Assembly: GCA_046485135.1 (NCBI GenBank)
Contig: JAWOHN010000188.1
Location: 1-26,505, forward strand
Direction of reading: 5' to 3'
Source: CAZAQS01 sp046485135
GTDB lineage: Bacteria; Chloroflexota; Anaerolineae; Anaerolineales; UBA4823
DNA length: 26,505 nucleotides
Positions 1 to 5,576 of the stretch are shown piece after piece; position 1 is the first letter of the stretch; each line of letters begins with the position of its first letter. The translations under genes and the position numbers were made by a program. The notes under the pieces were generated by a model, which saw only the letters and a program-made list of their open reading frames with translations, did no database searches and was not told where the DNA came from.

Positions 1-89
1 TGCGTTCGAAACTCGATAGAGGCGGCTTGCATAACGAGGCATATGAGACACGATACTGTCCACCGACCGGGTTTCTTACTTGACGAATT

Positions 90-833
90 GTGTCTCCAGA
101 TGGGGACGCTCACCCATTTGTAGGTTCAATTGTCCTGCAATTCCCTGATGGTGGGTTTTTCCAGGCTTGTTCCGGCACTCTTATTGCGGAAGGTGTCTTC
201 TTAACCGCCGCCCACTGCAAGCTGGGCGTAATGACAGACCCAAACTTTGGAGAAGGCTCGAAAATTTGGATCACTTTTGACCCGACCATTGACCTGGAGA
301 ATGGCGCCAATTATGAAATAACCCTTGATGATTGGGAAACCCACCCGGAATTCCCGTGGAAATTTGCGATGTACGATATTGCTGATGTAGCCGTAATCCT
401 GTCGGATGAATTCCCTACGGATGTTGGGTACGGGCAGCTTCCTACAGCCGGCTTGCTGGATGAGTTAAACTCGCAAGGAATTCTCAGGAATACCAGGTTT
501 ACGGCTGTCGGGTACGGGACAGTTAGAGATAGCCTGAAAAAAGCGTTTGAAAATATATATGGTAACCTGGATCGCAACCGGGCCGAACAAAGCTTCTTAT
601 CCTTGACCAAACCCTGGTTAACCCTCTCGATGAATCCTAAGACTGGCTCCGGCGGCACCTGTTACGGTGATTCAGGCGGGCCGCACTTCATCCACCTGGA
701 TGGGCAAGAAACCAAAATTGTGGCTTCGATCACAGTAAGCGGCGACACGCCTTGTAAAGCCACCGATAAGACCTACCGAATGGATACAGAAACGGCGCGC
801 TCCTTCTTGGGGCAGTACGTCGACCTACCCTGA
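90..833 (+). CDS. trypsin-like (S1) serine protease, N-terminus incomplete or lacking signal peptide
   Basis: This is a chymotrypsin-fold S1 peptidase. The catalytic His is H42 in TAAHC, the Asp is D96 or D99 in YDIADVAV, and the nucleophile is S195 in CYGDSGGP. The only usable start is a GTG at 90 without a Shine-Dalgarno. An in-frame TGA lies at 81-83, just upstream, and the codons between them read Arg-Ile followed by V-S-P-D-G-D-A-H-P. That resembles the activation-cleavage junction of S1 zymogens (Arg|Ile-Val). Secreted members of this family normally carry a signal peptide before this point, and none is visible in any upstream frame, although only 89 nt are available. It may be a 5'-truncated gene, a gene with a frameshift or sequencing error, or a cytoplasmic variant. 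A strong hairpin terminator follows. The fold assignment is secure; substrate and start are not. Confidence 0.85.
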   Translation: MSPDGDAHPFVGSIVLQFPDGGFFQACSGTLIAEGVFLTAAHCKLGVMTDPNFGEGSKIWITFDPTIDLENGANYEITLDDWETHPEFPWKFAMYDIADVAVILSDEFPTDVGYGQLPTAGLLDELNSQGILRNTRFTAVGYGTVRDSLKKAFENIYGNLDRNRAEQSFLSLTKPWLTLSMNPKTGSGGTCYGDSGGPHFIHLDGQETKIVASITVSGDTPCKATDKTYRMDTETARSFLGQYVDLP

Positions 834-857
834 TCCCCCCGGGGAAACAACGGGCAT

Positions 858-898
858 GCATAGCGTCTGGGAGCTCAGCTTCCCAGGCGCTATGCTTT
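858..898 (+). terminator. intrinsic terminator of the S1 protease gene
   Basis: The arms at 858-865 and 888-895 are perfectly complementary. The stem continues through a wobble and further pairs (866-872 with 881-887) to a loop of about 8 nt, and the hairpin is followed by TTT. It starts 25 nt after the protease stop. Confidence 0.75.
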
Positions 899-956
899 AG
901 AATGTGGGATCGAAATGAACCCTGCGGGGCGTTTTGCCCTGGATGGCATGCTGATT

Positions 957-1015
957 TGCGTCTTTTTAGAATCGCCTGCGTCTATATAGACACAACACAC
1001 AATAAAGGAGACGCA
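957..1015 (+). promoter_or_regulatory. putative operator/5'-UTR control region: three TGCGTCT boxes and a 12-bp palindrome
   Basis: The heptamer TGCGTCT occurs at 957-963 and 977-983, exactly 20 bp apart, and in inverse orientation (AGACGCA) at 1009-1015. A perfect palindrome, GTCTATATAGAC, lies at 980-991. The inverted box overlaps the end of the ribosome-binding site of the next gene. An mRNA starting upstream could therefore pair 977-983 with 1009-1015 and place AAAGGAG in the loop. A regulatory role is inference; the repeats are seen directly. Confidence 0.4.
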
Positions 1016-1018
1016 AAC

Positions 1019-1213
1019 ATGTTGATCGATATTCACAGATCAGTCATTGTAGAACGGCACAACTATTTATTAGGCCAGGCTGAAGGTTGGCGATTGGAGA
1101 AACTGGCTAATCTGCTCAGACGGACGCGCAAAGCGGAAAAGAAAGCGGCAATACAACCATTTGCTCTACCTGAATCCAAAAATCATATGTGCTGCAGCAT
1201 GGCGGCTGCCTAG
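1019..1213 (+). CDS. small protein of unknown function (64 aa)
   Basis: I do not recognise this protein. The ATG at 1019 was chosen because AAAGGAG lies at 1004-1010 with 8-nt spacing. A longer in-frame start at 902 has no ribosome-binding site and overlaps the protease terminator. The protein begins MLIDIHRSVIVERHN. Its middle is strongly basic and likely helical (RLEKLANLLRRTRKAEKKAA), and it ends in an unusual CCSMAAA tail. No signal peptide or membrane segment is seen. It is a monocistron with its own terminator at 1280-1328. A basic helical protein of this size could bind nucleic acid or membranes, but there is no motif to decide. Confidence 0.55.
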   Translation: MLIDIHRSVIVERHNYLLGQAEGWRLEKLANLLRRTRKAEKKAAIQPFALPESKNHMCCSMAAA

Positions 1214-1279
1214 ATAGAAAACGCGGATGCGATTCCCTGTATCCGATCAACGCAAACCTTAATAAGCAAATAATTTCCG

Positions 1280-1328
1280 AAAATGGCATGCCGGCTTTGG
1301 AATTTCGTACGCTGGCATGCCATTTTTT
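1280..1328 (+). terminator. intrinsic terminator of the 64-aa gene
   Basis: The inverted repeat AAAATGGCATGCC (1280-1292) pairs with GGCATGCCATTTT (1314-1326), followed by more T. The loop of about 21 nt is somewhat long. It lies 67 nt after the small gene's stop. Confidence 0.75.
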
Positions 1329-1391
1329 GCTTTTTCCTACGCCCGATAGGGGGTGGATCATGCCATTTGAACCATCATCCAAGAAAATGCC

Positions 1392-1421
1392 TTGATTATT
1401 TGTTGCCTTTTGAGGTATTCT
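1392..1421 (+). promoter_or_regulatory. candidate promoter of the hsdR fragment
   Basis: TTGATT (1392-1397) and TATTCT (1416-1421) are separated by 18 nt. They lie 55 nt upstream of the hsdR start in an AT-rich stretch. An alternative pair, TTGAAC with a TTATAA box, lies nearer the start. Neither is decisive. Confidence 0.3.
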
Positions 1422-1476
1422 TTAATCAATCTGTTGAACAACGAGTAGAATCCGGTTTATAAATTGAGAATATCTC

Positions 1477-1831
1477 ATGACATATAACGAATCTGACACG
1501 CGCGCATACTTAATTGATCCAAAACTCGAAACATCCGGTTGGGGAAGCGAACTCGTTCGAAGAGAGCATTTTTATCGCAGGGACGTGCAATATACGGCTG
1601 GAAGAATTGTGTTACATGGAGATAAAGCGCATCATCGGGAAGGTCGAAAAATTGATTATCTGCTTCGTTATACAGATTCTTTCCCAATTGCAATTGTAGA
1701 AGCCAAGGAAGAAGGATTGCCGGCTGAAACGGGTCTTGAGCAGGCCAAAGCATATGCCAAAGACCTGTCGATTCCTTTTGCCTTTGCAACAAATGGTCAC
1801 CAAATTATTGAATATGACTTTTTTACATTAG
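1477..1831 (+). pseudogene. hsdR: type I restriction enzyme R subunit, N-terminal fragment cut by an IS
   Basis: The first ~118 codons match the N-terminal nuclease domain of HsdR (type I restriction endonuclease / DEAD-box helicase family). They show the start MTYNESDTRAYLIDPKL, the PD-(D/E)XK core as D in KIDYLLRY and E/K in IVEAKEE, and the following ATNGHQIIEYDFFT block. Full-length HsdR proteins are several hundred residues longer and carry a helicase motor. Here homology stops exactly where the IS terminal repeat begins at 1832, and the frame then runs through IS sequence to a stop at 2064. No helicase portion reappears beyond the IS, and no hsdM or hsdS is present. The product cannot cleave by translocation and is presumably non-functional. 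The gene is more AT-rich than its surroundings, which fits horizontal acquisition. Confidence 0.8.
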
Positions 1832-1852
1832 ACAGAAAGCGTTCGATAACTC
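1832..1852 (+). repeat. left terminal inverted repeat of the IS
   Basis: This 21-bp arm is an exact reverse complement of 3011-3031. It marks the point where hsdR homology stops. Confidence 0.9.
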
Positions 1853-1858
1853 CACCAA

Positions 1859-2920
1859 TCACACTTGTGCGAGCACCATTGCGCGGCGGCGGATCAACTC
1901 GGGCCGATCATACCGTTGAGCTGCCAACGCCACTGCTAAAGCGGCACAATAGGTCAGCAAAACAAATTGCGTCACCCGCAGCCAGGAGTAGCATTGAAAA
2001 TACTTCAACCCAAAATAGCGTTTCATCCAGGCGAAGTGCCGCTCGATATCGCTGCGCGGGGTGATGACCAACCGCCGCCACTGGCCCAAGAAGAAAAAGG
2101 TTGCCAGCTTGCGTTTGCCTGCCCGGCGGACATTGTAGTCCACCGCCGGATGAGCGCCCAGGAAATCGCTCACCACTCGAAAGAAGCGCCGGTCAAAATA
2201 GGCGGCATCGGCGTACACCACCAGAACGCGGAAGCCATACAGCACAGCCGCCACCAGGACCACGAACCAGCCCACCAGCGAGTCGTGCACATGAGCCGGG
2301 GTGACCAGCACGAAGACCGGCAAGTTGCTCACCTGACACAGCACCGCATGCACCTTGTAGCCAAACACGGCCTTTTTCTTGGCGTACTGCTGCCAGCTGG
2401 CTCCCGCATCGGCCGAGTACCAGGCCGAAAGCAGGGTCGAATCGACGATCAGGGCTTGGCCTGTGATCACACCCAGCCGGATCAACTGACCGGCCAGCCC
2501 CAAGAAGAAGAACAGGAACGGCAGCAAACCCAAAGTCATGCGGCGCTCCCAATAGCGACCTTTGCAAATGCTGCCCTGTGTAAAGCCCAGGGCATCGGCC
2601 AGTTCCGGGTGGGTGGCGACATAATCCACGATTTGTTCATAGGATTTACGCCACACAATTTGCACCAGCGCCATCAGCAAAATGCTGCGGTCGCTGTACA
2701 GCCGGGGCCTGCCACCCCGACCTGCAGGCAGCGCCGGTGGGTGCAGCCGGTGGGCCATCCCCAGGGCCCAGTCGGCCAGGGTCTCGGCTTGGATGACGGT
2801 CAGCAGTTGCTCGGGAGAGAGCCGCAGCTTGCCGGTCGGCTTTCCAGCCAAAGGCGCCAGATCGACCTGGGGAACGATTCTCTGCAATACCTTTTGCAGC
2901 CCAAATGTGATACACTTCAT
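1859..2920 (-). CDS. IS4/IS5-like DDE transposase
   Basis: This 353-residue transposase has the DDE catalytic triad visible as D160 (ALIVDSTLL), D238 (VVYADAAYF) and E293 (SDIERHFAWMKRYFGL). The last block is the typical IS5-like C-terminal E region with a following K/R. The N-terminal third holds the DNA-binding part (GRPRLYSDRSILLMAL). Length and triad look complete, so the enzyme is probably active. The start ATG follows a good AGGAG ribosome-binding site, which lies inside an inverted repeat (2923-2932 with 2979-2988). The stop sits 7 nt inside the left terminal repeat. The exact IS subgroup cannot be fixed by reading alone. Confidence 0.9.
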   Translation of the reverse strand: MKCITFGLQKVLQRIVPQVDLAPLAGKPTGKLRLSPEQLLTVIQAETLADWALGMAHRLHPPALPAGRGGRPRLYSDRSILLMALVQIVWRKSYEQIVDYVATHPELADALGFTQGSICKGRYWERRMTLGLLPFLFFFLGLAGQLIRLGVITGQALIVDSTLLSAWYSADAGASWQQYAKKKAVFGYKVHAVLCQVSNLPVFVLVTPAHVHDSLVGWFVVLVAAVLYGFRVLVVYADAAYFDRRFFRVVSDFLGAHPAVDYNVRRAGKRKLATFFFLGQWRRLVITPRSDIERHFAWMKRYFGLKYFQCYSWLRVTQFVLLTYCAALAVALAAQRYDRPELIRRRAMVLAQV

Positions 2921-2922
2921 TC

Positions 2923-2989
2923 TGACTACTCCTGGATACGAAAGATTTGGTTCACACCTTCATCTTACGCCATCTCTCGGAGTAGTCAA
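2923..2989 (-). promoter_or_regulatory. transposase promoter and ribosome-binding-site-sequestering inverted repeat
   Basis: On the minus strand TTGACT (2984-2989) and TAAGAT (2962-2967) are 16 nt apart and would start RNA near 2955. A 10-bp inverted repeat has its upstream arm at 2979-2988, overlapping the -35 box. Its downstream arm at 2923-2932 contains the GGAG of the transposase ribosome-binding site. Only RNA initiated outside the promoter would contain both arms and mask the site. Confidence 0.5.
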
Positions 2990-3010
2990 CCTTTTTAATG
3001 TGCAATTTTC

Positions 3011-3031
3011 GAGTTATCGAACGCTTTCTGT
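3011..3031 (-). repeat. right terminal inverted repeat of the IS
   Basis: This is an exact reverse complement of 1832-1852 and forms the upstream end of the element relative to the transposase gene. The flank beyond (3032-3084) is AT-rich and holds no recognisable gene. Confidence 0.9.
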
Positions 3032-3084
3032 TAAGTATTATTGTTGGATTCACTTATCCACACCAGTTAAATTATTTATTTTGA

Positions 3085-4017
3085 TTAGGGGATAATCATT
3101 TCGTAGCCTGTAGCTCTCAACAAATCTGCGATCACCCTGGCTCCTCGTTCGTTCGGATGGACGCCGTCTTTTGTATACCCTTTATCATTCGGGTCTTCCC
3201 TATGATCCGGACCGTTCCAGGCGTCAAAGACGTTTGCCACCGGCACGCCCATCTCATTTGCGGCCTGGTGGATGGCTTTGTTATAGTTCTCCCAGCATTC
3301 CAAACAAGCATCAAAGGCGCCGTCTGGTGTGCATTGACGGACCAGGCGTGGGTTATAGGCATCGAAAGTCCTGAGCATGGTTGGTTGCCCTTCTCTTTCG
3401 GAGAAAATGATCGCATAAATTTCTTTTAGGTGTTCGATATACAGCTCGAATGTTTCTATCCCACAGGAATTGACATAGCAGGCATGCAACCCATCGGCGC
3501 CACAATTCCAGTCCATGGGGTTATCTTCAGATATGGATCCCTCAGGATTTCCATAAATTACGATGATCTCTGCTTCCTGGAAGTAAGCGCGCATATTCTC
3601 CAGGTCCAGGTTGTATGTATGTTCGCCCTTGAGTGGCATAAGGATTTCTCCCGCTGCCAGCCAGCCCATCCACTTGTCCATCACATTGATTTTGATGCCC
3701 AGATCTTCAGCCAGGTATGCGCCATAGATCTCAGCAACCCCCCAGCCGCTCGAATCGCTGACCCACAGCAGATCCCATTCTTGGACCCCCTGTTCAGCGA
3801 TGACTTCCTGAGCGCTGGTGGATTTACTTTCTACGGTGTTGGATGCAGCGCAACCCACCATGAGGACAGCCAGGATGGGAAGCAAAAAATGGATCATCGC
3901 TTTTCTTGAGCTCATGAATGCCTCCCTTGCAATTGCAGCCGGCCCACTGCACCCAACCAGGAACGATACGATCATTGCCATACCGGTGATACGGTGGAGC
4001 AACATGCGTGTATACAT
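3085..4017 (-). CDS. SGNH/GDSL-type hydrolase lipoprotein
   Basis: This is an extracytoplasmic esterase or acyl-hydrolase-like protein. The SGNH blocks are visible: the nucleophile region WVSDSSGWG, GxN in YGNPEGS, and the catalytic D-x-x-H in DGVHPNERG near the C-terminus. Two starts are plausible. The ATG at 4017 has AGGAGG 4 nt upstream and lies 19 nt after the regulator's stop; it gives 310 aa with a lipobox LVGC. The ATG at 3915 has AGGGAGG 5 nt upstream and gives a standard 276-aa lipoprotein with a lipobox MVGC. Both share one frame, so the longer product carries two lipoprotein signals in tandem. It is probably co-transcribed with, and controlled by, the GntR/LacI hybrid regulator, which hints at a sugar- or polysaccharide-related substrate (inference). 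Several Cys residues in the mature part could form disulfides. Confidence 0.8.
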   Translation of the reverse strand: MYTRMLLHRITGMAMIVSFLVGCSGPAAIAREAFMSSRKAMIHFLLPILAVLMVGCAASNTVESKSTSAQEVIAEQGVQEWDLLWVSDSSGWGVAEIYGAYLAEDLGIKINVMDKWMGWLAAGEILMPLKGEHTYNLDLENMRAYFQEAEIIVIYGNPEGSISEDNPMDWNCGADGLHACYVNSCGIETFELYIEHLKEIYAIIFSEREGQPTMLRTFDAYNPRLVRQCTPDGAFDACLECWENYNKAIHQAANEMGVPVANVFDAWNGPDHREDPNDKGYTKDGVHPNERGARVIADLLRATGYEMIIP

Positions 4018-4036
4018 TTTTCCTCCTGTTATCGAT

Positions 4037-5167
4037 CTAGAACGAGAGATGTTCACCACAGCTTTGGCGCACGACCAGTGCGGTCGGTAAGACAATTTGC
4101 GGCTGATCCGGTTGTTTTCCTTGGATAAGTGTTTGCAGCATTCGCATGGCTTCCCGTCCCAATTGAACGGAGGGGGAGGCTACCGTGGTGAGGGGCGGGT
4201 CGACTAACACCGCAGTGGGGATATCATTGAAAGAAGCCAGGGCGATATCGTGCGGGATCCTCAGGCCAGCCTGCTTGATCCTGCGCATGGCGCCCAAAGC
4301 CAGCATGTCGGCGATGGCAAAAATGGCTGTAGGTGGCTCTTTGAGCTCCAGCAATCTGCGCGCCCCTTCTGCCCCATGGACTAAGTCGAAGCCGGGCACC
4401 CGAGCCACATAGCCTGGGTTGAGGGAAATTCCTGCTTCTTCTAACGCGCGTTGGTACCCCAGGTTGACCGGGCGAACATTGTCTACGTCCAGGGCAAAGG
4501 TGATCAAGCCGATCCGTTGATACCCATGTTCGATCAGGTGGCGGGTGGCCTGGTAGCCGGCTGATTCCAGATCGATCTGGACTGAGTAGCCTGAACAGCT
4601 CGGCCAATCTACGGTCACAAAGGGGATCCCTTGAGAAGCTTCACTCTGCTCAGATCCGCCTGGCAGGATCTCGCAGATATCGTGAGAGACGACGAGGATA
4701 CCATCCACACCCTTGGCGGAGAGGCGGGCAAAATCGCGCCAGGCAGCCTGGGGATCGTCATGGGTATTGCACAAGAATAGCAGGGTGTCATCTGCTCCTG
4801 TAATTTCTTCTACCCCTTGCAGGAAGGCGTGGTAAAAGGGATTGGTCCAGGAAGGGAGGATGACGCCCACGGTGTGGCTGCGCAGCGACCCGCTGGTTTG
4901 GGCAAAGCGCTGCAGGTCAAAGGGGAGCACATGCGTCCCGCGCCCCTGGCGGGTGGTGACCAATCCGTCCGCTTCCAGTTTTTGGTACGCGCTACGGACG
5001 GTGTGCAGATTGATGCCCAAACGGTCTGCCATCACATGGATGGTAGGCAGCTGGTCGCCCGCTTTGAGCTTTCCGTTCACAATCAGCCAGGTAATTTGCT
5101 GCCTGAGCTGCTGGGCCAGGGTTGAATCGTGATTGGGGTCTATAAATAGGAAGTCATAGATATCCAT
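4037..5167 (-). CDS. GntR-type winged-helix / LacI-type sensor transcriptional regulator
   Basis: The 376-aa protein has an N-terminal GntR winged helix-turn-helix (about residues 10-80; DQLPTIHVMADRLGINLHTVRSAYQKLEADGLVTTRQGRGT). This is joined to a LacI/periplasmic-binding-protein-like ligand domain (HTVGVILPSWTNPFYHAFLQGVEE to the terminal LVVRQSC). The architecture is that of AraR-like repressors, whose effectors are usually sugars. The ATG at 5167 lies 7 nt after a TATAAT box with no Shine-Dalgarno, implying a leaderless mRNA. A palindrome covering the -10 box suggests autoregulation. The downstream lipoprotein hydrolase is likely in the same transcript. The ligand is unknown. Confidence 0.9.
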   Translation of the reverse strand: MDIYDFLFIDPNHDSTLAQQLRQQITWLIVNGKLKAGDQLPTIHVMADRLGINLHTVRSAYQKLEADGLVTTRQGRGTHVLPFDLQRFAQTSGSLRSHTVGVILPSWTNPFYHAFLQGVEEITGADDTLLFLCNTHDDPQAAWRDFARLSAKGVDGILVVSHDICEILPGGSEQSEASQGIPFVTVDWPSCSGYSVQIDLESAGYQATRHLIEHGYQRIGLITFALDVDNVRPVNLGYQRALEEAGISLNPGYVARVPGFDLVHGAEGARRLLELKEPPTAIFAIADMLALGAMRRIKQAGLRIPHDIALASFNDIPTAVLVDPPLTTVASPSVQLGREAMRMLQTLIQGKQPDQPQIVLPTALVVRQSCGEHLSF

Positions 5168-5169
5168 TT

Positions 5170-5203
5170 GTTATATTATAATATAAAACTATAACAATAT
5201 CAA
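5170..5203 (-). promoter_or_regulatory. leaderless promoter with overlapping operator palindrome of the GntR/LacI regulator
   Basis: On the minus strand TTGATA (5198-5203), a 17-nt spacer and TATAAT (5175-5180) stand 7 nt before the ATG. A perfect 16-bp palindrome, TTATATTATAATATAA (5171-5186), covers the -10 box. A second inverted pair, GTTATA (5170-5175) and TATAAC (5190-5195), brackets the same region. This is a natural place for a dimeric repressor to bind. Confidence 0.65.
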
Positions 5204-5250
5204 GATCAATCGGGTTCGATGCGGGGTGGAAAATCTGGCTTTGACGGCTT

Positions 5251-5290
5251 AAAATAAATGAGCGGAACCATTTATTTTATGGTTCCGCTC
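5251..5290 (-). terminator. intrinsic terminator with an overlapping alternative hairpin
   Basis: An 11-bp stem (5260-5270 with 5280-5290) on the minus strand is followed by the U-rich tail ATTTATTTT (5251-5259). A competing inverted repeat pairs 5251-5260 with 5269-5278, so the tail itself can fold back into the loop. It would end transcripts from smc or from the small ORF region at 5290-5340. Confidence 0.7.
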
Positions 5291-5340
5291 TATTCTATTG
5301 GATCTTCACTCATATTTAGATTACTTCCACCTCCTTTCAC
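5290..5340 (-). other. orphan perfect Shine-Dalgarno with a tiny ORF
   Basis: On the minus strand AAAGGAGGTGG (5327-5337) is complementary to the whole anti-Shine-Dalgarno. It is followed 13 nt later by ATG and seven codons (MSEDPIE, 5313-5290), whose stop touches the terminator stem. A GTG at 5340 in the same frame would give 16 residues. No longer gene follows, so this may be a leader peptide, a small RNA or a relic. Confidence 0.3.
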
Positions 5341-5476
5341 AAAGTCGGCGGATCCCAACACAGTTCTAGCCTTTTTTTAGCACCCCATGCTGTCACTGTT
5401 CCGATTTCAACCTATTTATAGTATATAACAAAAAGCAGCGCAGGATTATTAATGTTTCCTTACAGAAATCTAGGTC

Positions 5477-5522
5477 TTTCGCCGGAAGTCATTTTCGTAA
5501 TCGTAACGTTATTCCGGCGAAA
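5477..5522. repeat. 11-bp perfect inverted repeat downstream of smc
   Basis: The arms at 5477-5487 and 5512-5522 (TTTCGCCGGAA type) are perfect complements around a 24-nt loop. They lie 54 nt after the smc stop on the minus strand. There is no T-run, so it is an mRNA 3'-end stabiliser or processing hairpin rather than a clear terminator. The rest of 5341-5576 shows no gene. Confidence 0.5.
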
Positions 5523-5576
5523 CCCTGCAGTAAATGGCCGTTGTTAATTCTGGGTTATTCTAAATACTTTCGGTAA

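Larger units (their letters stand above)
1832..3031 (-). mobile_element. IS4/IS5-superfamily insertion sequence, 1200 bp, perfect 21-bp terminal inverted repeats
   Basis: The sequences at 1832-1852 and 3011-3031 are perfect 21-bp reverse complements, beginning ACAGAAAGCG at the outer edge. They enclose a single intact DDE transposase gene. The 1.2-kb size with one ORF is normal for this superfamily. No clean target duplication is visible: the left flank ends TTAG and the right flank begins TAAG. The right flank does not continue hsdR. Together these suggest an adjacent deletion or recombination after insertion. Confidence 0.9.

Noticed and set aside
902..1018. N-terminal extension of the 64-aa protein from the ATG at 902
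   Set aside because: It has no ribosome-binding site, starts within a few bases of the preceding terminator, and a good AAAGGAG precedes the internal ATG at 1019.
1967..2998. 343-codon plus-strand ORF antisense to the transposase
   Set aside because: It lies wholly opposite the DDE transposase, is rich in Gln/His/Arg typical of antisense GC-rich frames, and has no ribosome-binding site or motif.
5205..5235. GGGTTCGATGC resembling a tRNA T-arm
   Set aside because: There are no matching acceptor, D or anticodon arms within tRNA distance on either strand.
5380..5460. Minus-strand promoter for the tiny ORF (TATACT/TATAAA boxes)
   Set aside because: The -10-like sequences lie in an AT-rich run with no partner -35 hexamer at 16-18 nt.
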